In this document: in pieces, positions 1 through 10,559 of the stretch
Layout of the letters: the number at the start of each line of letters is the position of its first letter
Position numbering within the stretch: position 1 is the stretch's first letter
Assembly (NCBI GenBank): GCA_022414725.1
Contig: CM039462.1
Span: 176,669,810 to 176,733,809 of the forward strand
Length of the DNA: 64,000 nucleotides
Direction: 5' to 3'
DNA from: Microglena sp. YARC
Lineage: Eukaryota; Chlorophyta; Chlorophyceae; Chlamydomonadales; Chlamydomonadaceae
Made by a program: the position numbers and the translations under genes
Notes under the pieces: model-generated
Seen by the model: only the letters and a program-made list of their open reading frames with translations
The model's database searches: none
What the model was told of the DNA's origin: nothing

Positions 1-1
1 A

Positions 2-125
2 CCACAGTCCCTGAGGTCACACTATGCTGCCACGCTGGACGAGCTGCATGTGTTGAGGGAGAGAGTGACAGAGACCAGCCGCAGTGGGGTGGGCACTCCG
101 CTCATGGGCGGCACTCCCGTAGCAG
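2..125 (+). CDS. Coiled-coil protein gene 1, exon 1 (5'-partial)
   Basis: The second frame is open and gives a heptad-like helix (key stretch TLDELHVLRERVTETS) followed by a Gly/Thr/Pro linker. The exon ends at GCAG|GTGTGT, after the first base of a codon (phase 1), which fits the exon at 1942. The window starts with accacag, so the exon itself might begin at position 8; the true start of the protein lies to the left. Together with the exons at 1942, 6774, 8319, 11076, 16919 and 18765 it makes a continuous frame of about 1565 codons. The product is an unidentified, probably structural, long coiled-coil protein. The joins were inferred by eye from splice consensus and phase; no transcript was available. 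Confidence 0.7.
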
Positions 126-129
126 GTGT

Positions 130-275
130 GTAGGGGTTTTAATTGGAGGGGAGGGGTGGGGTGTTTTGATTGGAGGGGAGGGTAGAGGGAGGGGTGTTTT
201 GATTGGAGAAGAGGGGAGGGGTGTTTTTGATTGGAGGAGAGGGGTGGGGTGTTATGATTGGAGGAGAGGAGTGGG
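130..275 (+). repeat. G-rich minisatellite in intron 1
   Basis: About five imperfect copies of a 25-30 bp unit (gattggaggggaggggtgtt type) follow directly after the exon 1 donor. Short frames across it are low-complexity artefacts. Confidence 0.8.
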
Positions 276-329
276 TCTGATGGGCACGAGCAGGCTACCC
301 AAGATGTGCGTGGATGCTGTTTCGCACAG

Positions 330-403
330 GTCGCTCTACGCTGGACGAGCTGCATGTGTTGAAGGAGAGAGTGGATGAGACCAGCTGCAGTGGGATGGCA
401 TAG
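330..403 (+). pseudogene. Decayed duplicate of exon 1 inside intron 1
   Basis: This stretch repeats the exon 1 segment coding TLDELHVL(R/K)ERV(T/D)ETS with a few substitutions. It is preceded by an acceptor-like ttcgcacag, and reading in the phase set by exon 1 it stays open for 23 codons to a TAG at 401-403. It has no donor where exon 1 has one. It could be a dead copy, or an alternative last exon giving a truncated protein. The first reading is preferred because the same kind of copy occurs next to most other exons here. Confidence 0.65.
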
Positions 404-831
404 AATAGAATAGAAAGAACGCCGGTAGGCGTGGCTTAAGGTAGTGGAAACGTGGCAGGTGAGTGGGCTTAGGGTTAGTTTTTTATTTCTGGTTTCTGTA
501 CACTAGATTGAATACCTACTTGGGCTACTCAAGCCTGACTTCAGGATTTTCCGTCGCCATCGCATGGCGCAGTGCGAGGCGAGGCGGAGCCCAGGGGTGG
601 GGGGAAGCTACCCTCCAGTGAGCTAGCATCCACAAGCCAGATCTCCTATACCCTAAAACCTATATCCTAAACCCCTGAACCCGAGGAGGATCTGGCTCAC
701 TGGAGGATAGCTTCCCCCCTTTGAGCCCAGGGGGTTCATGCGTCGTCATGCAACGATGGAATGGCGACACTAAGACAGCGACGTTGTAATGGCGACGCTG
801 TGATGGCAACGTCGAGGGGGCAAGTTCTATG

Positions 832-1622
832 CAGCGTCGCCTGCGACGCTAAAAATTGGCGGAGAGTGATTGCGAGGGAGCGACAGGTGGCAACGGAAGC
901 GAGTTAGTTACGAGACCGTTGGCTGACGTGTCGGGCTTCAATGCAGTCAGACAGATGGATGGATGGACGAACAGACAAATGGGTAACACTGGGGGCTCCC
1001 GCCCCCAGAAGGGGGGGCTCCGCCAGAAACTGGTTTGGATTTCGATTTGATGTGAGGGGTGGTTCTGATGGGCCGCACCTATTTTTTTGTTTCAAATCTG
1101 AATGTGGGTCTTCTAGCTTTATGGTTTTAGGCTTCCTCAGGGGGCAGCGTTTTTATAGCTTTTATATCTTTGTAGAGCCACTTAAGGCACACACAAAAAC
1201 TGGGCAGGAGAGTGGGCTTAGGGTCTGGATTGGATGGGAGGGGTGGCTCTGATGGGCCGCACCCATGCCATGGCAGGAGCATTTTTTTTTTCAAATCTGA
1301 AAGTGGTTTTTTCTAGCTTCTTGGTTCTAGGCTTCCTCCAGGGACAGCGTTTTATACTTTTTTGTAGCTTTGTAGTGCCATTTAGGGCACACAAAAAATG
1401 GGCAGGAAGGAGGGCCTAGGGTCCGGAGCGGATGTGAGGGGTGGTTCTGATGGGCGACACGATCCATGTCTCAAGCTAGAATTTGAATTGTTACATGTTT
1501 TTAGGCGGAGCCCCCTCAACAGGTTACCCCGTTGTTTGTTTGTCCGACCGCCCCCCCGAGATGAAGCCTGACACATTGCAAACACTCTCCGCCAATTTTC
1601 CGCGTCGCTTGCGATGCTGCCT
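832..1622. mobile_element. Inverted-repeat DNA element in intron 1
   Basis: The segment 832-1025 is matched in reverse complement by about 1500-1622 (shared gcagc.tcgc..gcgacgc, aaaattggcggagagt, gacaaa..., gggtaac, gggggctccgcc), giving arms of roughly 120-190 bp. Between them are three imperfect direct copies of a unit containing gatgggccgcac (near 1060, 1240, 1450). Related single arms lie at 14163-14290 and 49372-49565, so this is a dispersed family. No transposase is seen, so it is probably non-autonomous. The exact ends are not defined. Confidence 0.6.
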
Positions 1623-1734
1623 AGGGCTTGTTGTCGTTGCCTTGCAGCAGGCCGCGCACTTATTCCCAGTCCCTGCAGCCAGGCTGGGTGTGGTGGGAGG
1701 GCCTCCACCACCATTCCACCCCTCACCCACCGCC

Positions 1735-1880
1735 AACAACACCCCAGCACACCACCACTTCTACCACCACCACAGCACATTCCTACCCACCACCACTTCC
1801 AGCACCACCACCACCACAGCACACCACACCACCACCACCACCGCATTCCTACCCACTACTTCCACCACAGAACAACAATA
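1735..1880 (+). repeat. CAC/ACC microsatellite
   Basis: Imperfect (CAC)n runs broken by ttcctaccca lie just before the acceptor of exon 2. They translate to His/Thr/Pro runs and could be mistaken for a long N-terminal extension of exon 2. Confidence 0.85.
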
Positions 1881-1941
1881 CCCTGCAATCACTCACACAC
1901 CGAATCAGGTGCGGGCACACACATCTTCTCAGTCTCCGCAG

Positions 1942-4900
1942 CCAAGCTGAGTGAGGATGGCAAGCTAGCTGCAGTGGAGGCCCAGTCAGAGAGTCTCCAA
2001 GTGATGCTGGAAGCAAGCCAGCATGAGGTGCACCGTCTGCGGCAGGAGCTCAATCGGGCAGAGGAAGAGAAGGAGCTAGAGGGCGTGCTTCGGGATTTGC
2101 TGTTGTCGCAGGAAGCAGTGCAGATGAAAGAAGAGCAATCAGAGGAGGTGCTGGAGTCTGGTCCAACAGCTGAGGCTCAGTTGAGTGCTGCGCTTGACAA
2201 CGTGGCGTGCTTTGAGCAGGAGGTGGAGTGTCTGAAGCTTGAGCTATTGCATTCAGATGCAGCGGTGCAGATGAAAGAAGAGCATTCAGAGGAGGTGCTG
2301 GAGTCTGGTCCAACGGCTGAGGCTGTGTTGAGTGCTGCGCTTGACAACGTGGAGCGCCTGGAAAAGGAAGTCGAGCGTCTGAAGCTTGAGCTTGTGCATT
2401 CAGAGGCAGCGGTGCAGGTGAAAAAGGAGGTGCTGGCGTCTGGGCTTGCGGCGCTTGATAACATGGAGTGCCTGGAACAGCAGGTGAAGCATTCAAATGC
2501 ATCGGTGCATGAGCCGGGTCTAGTGGCAGCGTTGAAGGCTGCACTTAAGAAGGTGGAGTGCCTGGAGGAGGAAGTGGAGCATTCCAATTCAGCGGTGCAG
2601 GAGCCGGGTCTAGTGGCAGCGTTGAAGGCTGCACTTAAGAAGGTGCAGTGCCTGAAGGAGGAGGTGGAGCATTCCAATGTAGCGGTGCAGGAGCCGGGTC
2701 TAGTGGCTGACTTGAAGGCTGCACTTGCGAAGGTGGAATGCCTGGAGCGGGAGGTGAAGTGTCTGCAGCAGGAGCTAGAGCATTCGACTGCTGCGGTGTT
2801 GGAGCACGGACCTGTGGCAGCGTTGCAGGCGGCACTTGAGGAGGTTGAGTGCCTGGAGCAGGAGGTGAAGCGTCTGCAGCATGAGTCTAGTCTTGCTGCT
2901 GCGGCTGAGTTGAATGCCGCACTTGGGGAGGTGAATCGCCTAGATCAGGAGGTAGAGCGTCTTGAGCATGAATCTAGTCTTGCGGCTGCAGCTGAGTTGA
3001 ATGCTGCCCTTGGAGAGGTAAACCGCCTGGATCAGGAGGTGAAGCATCTGCAGCATGAGTCTAGTCTTGCGGCTGCGGCTGAGTTGAATGCCGCCCTTGG
3101 AGAGGTGAAGCGTCTGCAGCAGGAGGTGAAGCATCTGCAGCAGGAGTCTAGTCTTGTGGCTGCAGCTGAGTTGAATGCCGCCCTTGGAGAGGTGAAGCAT
3201 CTGCAGCAGGAGCTAGAGCTTTCAACTGCTGCGGTGTTGAAGCTCGGCCCTGTGGCTGAATTGAATTCCGCACTTGAGGAGATGAACCGTCTGCAGCAGG
3301 AGTCTGGTCTCGTGGCTGCGGCTCATTTGAATGCGGCACTCGAGGAGGCTGATTGCTTGGAGCAGGAGGTAAAGCGTCTTCAGCAGGAGCTAGAGCAGGC
3401 TGAGGATGAAAAGGCGGGGGCTGCGTTATGGGTGGAGGCAGTACAAGCTGAGTTGGAGTCAGCTCGTGAGCTGGTGCAGCGTCTGCGGGAGGAGAGGGAG
3501 CAGTACAGATCAACCACTTTTCAACTGAATGACAGACTGGAGGTTGCTACACGGGAGTTAGCCCTTGTGGAACTGGAGTTGGTGCAGTCCAACGCTACCA
3601 CTGCCCAGCTGAAAGGCAAGGTTGAGAGTGCAACAACGGAGCTTGAACGTGTTCAACAGGAGCTCGTACAGTCCAACTCTATCCCTTCCCAACTAAAGGG
3701 CGAGCTAGAGGCTGCTACTCGGGAATTAGCACGTACAGAACTCGCTTTGGTAAAGTCCAACGCTACCACTGCCCAGCTGAAAGGCAAGGTTGATAGTGCA
3801 ACCACGGAGCTTGAACGTGTGCAACAGGAGATGGTACTGTCCAACTCAGCCACTGGTGAACTGCTGGGACGTGTGCAACAGGAACTGGCAGAGGCCAACT
3901 GCACGGCTGCTCAGCTAAGTGACAAACTAGAGGGTGCATCCAGGGAATTTGAGCGTGTGGGGCAAGAACTTGAACAATCTAACTCTGCCAACGCTGAACT
4001 GAAGGTCGCACTGGAGGTTGCAAGCAGTGAGCTGGAACGTGTGCACCAGGAATTGGTGGAGGCCAATTTCGCCACAGCTGAACTGACAGAGGAGATGGAG
4101 AGTGCAACCAGAGAGCTGGAACGTGTGGAAGAAGAACTGGAGCAGTCCAACTCTGCCAACACTGGACTGAACGTGGCACTGGAGGTTGCAACCAGTGAGC
4201 TGGGACGTGTGGAGCAGGAGCTGGTGGAGGCCAACTGCACTGCTGCTCAGCTAAGTGACAAACTAGAGGGTGCATCCAGGGAATTTGAACGTGTGGGGCC
4301 AGAACTGGAGCAGTCCAACTCAGCCAACACTGGACTGAACGTGGCGCTGGAGGTTGCAAGCAGTGAGCTAGGACGTGTGGAACAGGAGCTGGTGGAGGCC
4401 AACTGCAATTCTGCTCAATTGAATGACCAACTAGAGGGTGCATCCAGTGAGCTAGGACGTGTGGAACAGGAACTGGAACAGTCCAACTCTGCAAGCACTG
4501 GACTGAAGGTCGCACTGGAGGTTGCAAGCAGTGAGCTGGAACGTGTGCACCACGAATTGGTGGAGGCCAACTCTGCCAGCGCTGGACTTAAGGTCGCACT
4601 GGGGGTTGCAACCACTGAGCTAGGGCGTGTGGAACAGGAGCTGGTGCAGTCCAATTTCGCCACAGCACAACTGAAAGAGGAGATGGAGAGTGCAAGCAGT
4701 GAGCTGGAACGTGTGCACCAGGAATTGGTGGAGGCCAACTCTGCCAGCGCTGGACTTAAGGTCGCACTGGAGGTTGCAACCAGTGAGCTAGGACGTGTGG
4801 AACAGGAACTGGTGGAGGCCAACTGCACGGCTGCTCAACTGAACGACCAACTAGAGGGTGCATCCAGTGAGCTGGAACGTGTGCACCAAGAATTGGTGCA

Positions 4901-5190
4901 GGCCAATTTCGCCACAGCAGAACTAAAAGAGGAGCTAGAGGGTGCAGCCAGTGAGCTGGAACGTGTGCTCCAGGAGCTGATGCAGTCCAACCGCACGACT
5001 GCTCGACTCCGGGACGAGCTGGAGAGCGCGCAGGAGGAGCTAGAATTCGTGCAGGAGGAGGAGACATGCATGCAAGAGGAGCTCGCGCAGTTCAAGACCA
5101 ACTGCCAGGAACTGACAGAAGAGAAGCAGCGCATTACCCTGGCGTCTGAAGTGGCTGATGCCTATTTGAAGCACCAGACCAGGGAGCTCG
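1942..5190 (+). CDS. Coiled-coil protein gene 1, exon 2 (large repeat exon)
   Basis: The acceptor is tctccgcag|CC and the donor gagctcg|GTAAGG. The exon enters with two bases completing a GCC codon after exon 1 and leaves in phase 1. It encodes about 1083 residues that are almost wholly heptad-like: Leu/Val/Ala at core positions, Glu/Gln/Lys outside, few Pro or Gly. Three repeat blocks are seen. About 2080-2880 has a 30-odd residue unit with EPGLVAALKAALKKVECLE. About 2880-3230 has four copies of a 29-residue unit (SSLAAAAELNAALGEV). About 3530-5000 has some eighteen copies of a 28-residue unit (four heptads, ELERVHQELVEANSASAGL type). The expected role is an elongated dimeric rod or tether; golgin-, centrosome- or cytoskeleton-like roles are possible, but no diagnostic domain was seen. 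Confidence 0.8.
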
Positions 5191-5840
5191 GTAAGGGGTC
5201 GCTGGGGTTTACAGGGTTGCTGTTGCCTGTCTGGAGCAGCGTGGAAGGGGTAGGGGTGGAGAGAAGCCAGCACAGACAGCAGCTGACAATGGTAGGGGTA
5301 GACAGGAGCTCCTGCAGTTAAAGACCAAAGACCAAGAACAAAAAGAGGAGAACCAGCGCTTGACCCTGGCGTCCGAAGTGGCTGAGACCAATTTCAAGAA
5401 CCAGACCAGGGGTAGCTGGGGTTTACAGGGTTGCTGTTGCCTGTCTGGAGCAGCGTGTAAGGGGTAGGGGTAGAGAGAAGCCAGCACAGAAAGCAGCTGA
5501 CAATGGTAGGGGTAGACAGGAGCTCGTGCAGTTAAAGACCAAAGGCCAAGAACAAAAAAAGGAGAACCAGCGCTTGACGTCTATTTAAAAAACCAGACCA
5601 GGGAAAACGGTGAGGGGTAGCTGGGGTTTACAGGGTTGCTGTTACCTGTCTGGAGCAGCATGCAAGGGGAAGGGGTAGAGAGAAGCTAGCTCAGAAAGCA
5701 GCTGACAATGGTAGGGGTAGAGAGGACTTGGCATAGTATCAAATGCAAGAAATGGTACAAGTACAATCAGCGCATGACAGTTGCATCTGAAGTGGCTGAG
5801 GCCAATTTGAAGAACCAGACCAGGGAGAACGGTCAAGGGT
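5191..5840 (+). repeat. Tandem copies of the exon 2 donor edge
   Basis: Three further copies of the last ~110 bp of exon 2 plus its donor and ~110 bp of intron follow at about 5314-5410, 5520-5612 and 5705-5832. They share ctggcgtc.gaagtggctga and aagaaccagaccaggg. The first copy keeps a clean coding frame but its donor is aggggTAGCT; the second has internal deletion but ends acg|GTGAGG; the third ends acg|GTCAAG. The linking intron part (ctggggtttacagggttgctgttgcctgtctggagcagc) is also repeated. Confidence 0.8.
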
Positions 5841-6087
5841 AGCTGGGGGCGTTTGCTTTAGAGGGTAGCTGTTGCCCGTCTAGAGCAGCTGACAAGGAGA
5901 GCAGTTGGGGTAGCGGGGGAGTAGAGAGAAGTAGAGAGAGAGGGAGTAGCGGTAGAGAGGAGCACAGAGAGAGAGTGGCGGTACAGAGGGTGGGTAGCTG
6001 TTGCCCGTCTGAAGCAGCTGGCAAGAAAAGGGGTAGTGGGGGAGTGGGGAGAAGTAGAGAGAGAGTGGCGGTAGAGAAGAGTTGAGG

Positions 6088-6122
<35 letters not shown>

Positions 6123-6250
6123 TGGCGGTAGAGAGAAAGAGAGAGAGAGAATAGCGGTACAGAGGAGAGAGGAGGAGAGAGACAGGGTGGCGGACGGAAG
6201 GAGTAGAGAGAGTCTGTCCATCCACATGGCACATACCCATCCATCCATTC
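5841..6250 (+). repeat. GA-rich microsatellite and short duplications
   Basis: Runs of (GA)n with gtggcggtagagag units (densest at 6079-6170) mix with further copies of ggtagctgttgcccgtct.agcagctg. No coding potential is visible. Confidence 0.75.
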
Positions 6251-6307
6251 CTGTACTTCCCTCTTCTGCGATTCTCCTTCACTCGGCCTGTCCGCCCCCC
6301 ATCCCCC

Positions 6308-6545
6308 TCCCAAAACGCACACACCTCCACCACCAAGCCCTGAGAACGCACACACCACCACCACCGCCAAGCCCTGAGAACGCACACACCACCACCACCG
6401 CCAAGCCCTGAAATCGCACACACAACCGCCACCGCCGAGCCCTGAGAACGCACACACCACCACCACCGCCAAGCCATGAGAACGCACACACAACCACCAC
6501 CGCCAAGCCCTGAAATCGCACACACAACCACCACCACCAAGCCCT
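6308..6545 (+). repeat. ~37-bp minisatellite, CACACACCACCACC type
   Basis: About seven imperfect copies of a unit made of acgcacacacc(acc)n gccaagccctgag. It precedes the exon 3 acceptor region, and a fragment recurs at 6717-6750 just before the real acceptor. Confidence 0.8.
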
Positions 6546-6578
6546 AAAAGCAGCTCCTACTCTTCTCTCGTACCCCAG

Positions 6579-6633
6579 AAATGCTACATGTGAACCACAC
6601 GTACGTAGCTGAAAAAGGATCAGTCAGTGCTTA
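6579..6633 (+). pseudogene. Decoy copy of the exon 3 acceptor edge
   Basis: The sequence tcgtaccccag followed by aaatgctacatgtgaacca matches the real exon 3 start (tgtaccccag|acatgctctatgtgaacta) about 195 bp downstream. The copied exon part is about 55 bp, ends at cagtgctta and has lost frame. The AG is kept, so it is a potential competing acceptor. Confidence 0.7.
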
Positions 6634-6773
6634 CCCCATCTATCCATTCCTGACCTTCCCTCTTCTGCGATTCTCCTTCCCTCGGCCCGTCCGCCCCCCA
6701 CCCCCCTCCCATCACACACACACCACCACCACCAAGCCCTAAAAACGGCTCCTAACCCTCTCTTGTACCCCAG

Positions 6774-6895
6774 ACATGCTCTATGTGAACTACACGGAGC
6801 TGAAGGAGGATCAGTCAGTGCTCCTAAACCGAACTGACTGTCTCGAGCAGGAGCAAGAGGCCTTGTTGGTTGAGAGGGAAGAGCTGCTTGCCAAG
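6774..6895 (+). CDS. Coiled-coil protein gene 1, exon 3
   Basis: The acceptor is cttgtaccccag|AC; the two bases complete an Asp codon after the phase-1 end of exon 2. The 122-bp exon encodes 40 further residues with a heptad pattern (ELKEDQSVLL, LEQEQEALLVEREELLAK) and ends in phase 0 at GCCAAG|GTGCGT. It continues the rod domain. Confidence 0.75.
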
Positions 6896-7830
6896 GTGCG
6901 TATGTTGTCACAGTACAGGGGTAGGCCAGATAGTCTAAAGGGAATGGCATCAGGGCTGATTTCAAATTGGCCTTCTTGGTTGAGAGGGACAAGCTGCATT
7001 ATAAAGTATGTATATTGTCACAGTCCATTGGTAGGCCAGATAGGATAAGGAAATGAAATCAGGGATGTTTTCAAATTGGCCTTCTTGGTTGAGAGGGACA
7101 AGCTGCATTCTAAAGTATGTATATTGTCAGTCCATTGGTAGGCCAGATAGGATAAGGAAATGAAATCAGGGATGTTTTCAAATTGGCCTTCTTGGTTGAG
7201 AGGGACAAGCTGCATTCTAAAGTATGTATATTGTCACAGTCCATTGGTAGGCCAGATAGGCTAAAGGGAAGGAGGTCAGGGCTTTTTCACATTGGCCTTG
7301 TTGATTGAGAGGGATGAGCTGCATGCCAAGGTGCGTATGTTGTCACAGTCCATTGGTAAGCCAGATAGGCTAAAGGGAAGGAAGTCAGGGCTTTTTCACA
7401 TTGGCCTTGTTAGTTGAGAGGGACGAGCTGCATGCCAAGGAATGTTGTCACAGTCCAGGGGTAGGTCAGATAGGTTAAAGCGAATGGCATCAGAGCTTTT
7501 GTGAAATTGGCCTTCTTGGTTGAGAGGGACGAGCAGCATGCCAAGGTGCATATATTGTCACAGTCCAGGGGTAGGTCAGATAGGATAAAGGGAATGAAAT
7601 CAGGGATGTTTTCAAATTGGTCTTGTTGGTTGAGAGGGACAAGCTGCAATCTAAAGTACGTATATTGTCACAGTCCATTGGTAGGCCAGATAGGCTAAAT
7701 GGAATGAAATCAGGGCTTTTTCACATTGGCCTTGTTGGTTGAGAGGGACGAGCTGCACGCCAAGGTATGTATATTGTCACAGTCTAGGGGTAGGTCAGAT
7801 AGGCTAAAGGGAATGATATGAGGAATTTTT
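6896..7830 (+). repeat. ~110-bp tandem array carrying the exon 3 donor edge
   Basis: About eight copies follow the exon. Each has a degenerate piece of the exon 3 end (ggcctt.ttggttgagaggga.gagctgcat.ccaa) running through the donor into gt.tgtatattgtcacagtcca...ggtaggccagatagg. Copies near 6970, 7080, 7190, 7300, 7408, 7512, 7622 and 7732. Most keep a GT at the donor position. Confidence 0.85.
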
Positions 7831-7894
7831 TTTCAGCATCAGCATCAGCAGCATTAAATTCCATCCATGTACCAAACATTCTGATGACATGCCA

Positions 7895-8318
7895 CACCAC
7901 ACGCATTTGGACAACCTGCAGAGGTAACTGGCATCCTCCGAGGAAGAAGTGGGCATGGCAGACGCCGCCACCACTACCACCACCACCAAGGCCCAAGAAT
8001 GCACACACCACCACAACCACCACCAACAAGCCCCAAGAACACACGTACCATCAACACCACTCCACACGCAGTTGGACAGCCTGCAGAGGGAACTGGTATC
8101 CACCAAGGAAGAAGGGGGCATGGCAGACGCCACCATCACCAACACCACCAAGCCCAAATAAGGCACACACCCTTACCGCCACCACCACCACCACCAAGCC
8201 CAGAGAACGCACACACCATTACCACCACCACCACCAAGCCCCAAGAACGCATGCACCACCACCACCACCAATACCCGAGAACGCACACACACCACCACCA
8301 CCACCACTCCACCCGCAG
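7895..8318 (+). repeat. Acceptor-side decoy copies of exon 4 plus CAC microsatellite
   Basis: Two partial copies of the exon 4 start precede the real exon: at about 7906 (cacacgcatTTGGACAACCTGC; AG changed to AT) and about 8067 (cacacgcag|TTGGACAGCCTGC; AG kept). Each runs through cgaggaagaa..gggcatggcagacgcc and then dissolves into (CAC)n tracts with gcccaagaa. The tracts translate to His/Pro runs. Confidence 0.8.
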
Positions 8319-8510
8319 TTGGACCATCTGCAGAGGCAACTGGCATCCACCGAGGAAGAAGGGGGCATGGCAGACGCCTCAGTGGCTCTTCTGAGGGGGC
8401 TGGAGCTAGAAGAGCGCCAGCGGGAGCTAGCTGACTGGGAGCAGGAGCTGACGCTCGTCGAATCAGATAATACCAGGCTGATGGAGTTGAATGCCACTCT
8501 ATCTCAACAG
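8319..8510 (+). CDS. Coiled-coil protein gene 1, exon 4
   Basis: The acceptor is ccacccgcag|TTG and the donor tctcaacag|GTGTGG. The 192 bp are 64 whole codons, phase 0 at both ends, matching exons 3 and 5. The protein is helical and charged (LDHLQRQL, LELEERQRELADWEQELTLVE, LMELNATLSQQ), consistent with a continued coiled coil broken by a short Gly/Ala stretch. Confidence 0.75.
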
Positions 8511-10520
8511 GTGTGGGCAATAGGAGCTGACCTAGAATGCGCCCCTATAGGAGATGACGTAGAATACACTCCTATAGGAGATGACCCATAATCACTGCTG
8601 ACGTAGAATAGACGTTCCTACAAGAGCTGTCGCTCGTCAAATCACAGACTGCCAAGCTGATGGAGATGAATGCCACTATATCTCAACAGGTGTGGGCAAT
8701 AGGAGCTGACGTAGAATCACAGTTGACGTAGAATAGTCGCTCCTGTAGGAGCTGACCCTCGTAGAATCACAGACTGCCAGGCTGATGGAGTTGAATACTA
8801 CTCAACAGCCACAACAGGTGTGGGCAATCGGAGCTGACCTAGAATGCGCCCCAATAGGAGATGACGTAGAATCACAGCTGACATAGAATAGACGCTCCTA
8901 TAATAGCTGATGTAGAATCACAGGATGCCAAGCTGATGGAGTTGAATGCTACTCTATCTCGATAGGCGTGGGCAATAGGAGCTGACGTAGAATAGACGCT
9001 CCTGTAGGAGCTGGCGCTCGTAGAATCACAGAATGCCAAGCTGGTGGAGATGAATGCCACTATATCTCAACAGGTGTGGGCAATAGGAGCTGACGTAGAA
9101 TCACAGTTGACGTAGAATAGATGCTCCTGTAGGAGCTGACGCTTGTAGTATCACAGAATGCCAAGCTGATGGAGTTGAATGCTACTCTATCTCGACAGGT
9201 GTGGGCAATAGGAGATGACGTAGAATGCACTCATATAGGAGATGGCGTAGAATCACAGCTGACGTAGATTAGACGCTCCTATAATAGCTGATGTAGAATC
9301 ACAGGATGCCAAACAGATGGAGTTGGATGCTACTCTATCTCAACAGGCGTGGGCAATAGAAGCTGATGTAGAATTGATGCTCCTGTGTGAGATGGCGCTC
9401 GTTGTATCACAGAATGCCAAGTTGATGGAGATGAATGCTACTCTATCTCAACAGGTGTGGGCAATAGGAGCTGACCTAGAATGCGCCCCTATAGGAGATG
9501 ACGTAGAATACACTCCTATAGGAGATGACGCATAATCACTGCTGACGTAGAATAGACGTTCCTACAAGAGCTGTCGCTCGTCAAATCACAGACTGCCAAG
9601 CTGATGGAGATGAATGCCACTATATCTCAACAGGTGTGGGCAATAGGAGCTGACGTAGAATCACAGTTGACGTAGAATAGTCGCTCCTGTAGGAGCTGAC
9701 CCTCGTAGAATCACAGACTGCCAGGCTGATGGAGTTGAATACTACTCAACAGCCACAACAGGTGTGGGCAATCGGAGCTGACCTAGAATGCGCCCCAATA
9801 GGAGATGACGTAGAATCACAGCTGACATAGAATAGACGCTCCTATAATAGCTGATGTAGAATCACAGGATGCCAAGCTGATGGAGTTGAATGCTACTCTA
9901 TCTCGATAGGCGTGGGCAATAGGAGCTGACGTAGAATAGACGCTCCTGTAGGAGCTGGCGCTCGTAGAATCACAGAATGCCAAGCTGGTGGAGATGAATG
10001 CCACTATATCTCAACAGGTGTGGGCAATAGGAGCTGACGTAGAATGAACTCATATAGGAGATGGCGTAGAATCACAGCTGACATGGAATAGATGCTCCTA
10101 TAATAGCTGATGTAGAATCACAGGATGTCAAACAGATGGAGTTGAATGCTGCTCTATCTCAACAGGCGTGGGGAATATAAGCTGACGTAAAATAGACATT
10201 CCTGTAAGAGCTGACGCTTGTAGTATCACAGAATGCCAAGCTCATGGAGTTGAATGCTGCTCTACCTCAACAGGTGTGGGCAATAGGAGATGAGATGACG
10301 TATAATCACAGTTGGCGTAGAATAGACTTTCCTGTAGGAGATGGCGCTCGTAGTATCACTGAATGCCAAGCTGATGGAGATGAATGCTACTCTATCTCGA
10401 CAGGTGTGGGCAATAGGGGCTGACGTAGAATACGCTCTGTAGGAGCTGATGTCGAATCACAGAATGTCAAGCTGGTGGAGTTGAATGTCACTCTATCTCA
10501 ACAGGTGTGGGCAAGAACTA
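8511..10520 (+). repeat. Tandem array carrying the exon 4 donor edge, with 944-bp superduplication
   Basis: Some fifteen copies of the exon 4 3' end (gctgatggagttgaatgc..actctatctcaacag) and donor, each joined to intron sequence (gtgtgggcaataggagctgacgtagaat). Spacing is variable, 100-190 bp. Donor positions occur near 8686, 8816, 8961, 9071, 9197, 9346, 9454, 9633, 9762, 9905, 10015, 10165, 10273, 10404 and 10507. At four (8961, 9346, 9905, 10165) GT is changed to GC. The block about 8490-9080 is repeated nearly unchanged 944 bp downstream (about 9434-10024). Confidence 0.85.
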
Positions 10521-10559
10521 AGTGGGTATGAGATGTATGTTTTCATTGTTGGTTTGGCG

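Noticed and set aside
645..690. Telomere-like CCCTAAA
   Set aside because: Only single copies of ccctaaaacc/cctaaaccc; no array.
1614..1941. Long N-terminal extension of exon 2 rich in His, Thr and Pro
   Set aside because: It is the translated CAC microsatellite of intron 1; a clean acceptor at 1941 and the phase match with exon 1 place the exon start at 1942.
5833..6540. Minus-strand frames of 221-235 codons
   Set aside because: Translations of GA and CCACCA simple repeats in several frames at once.
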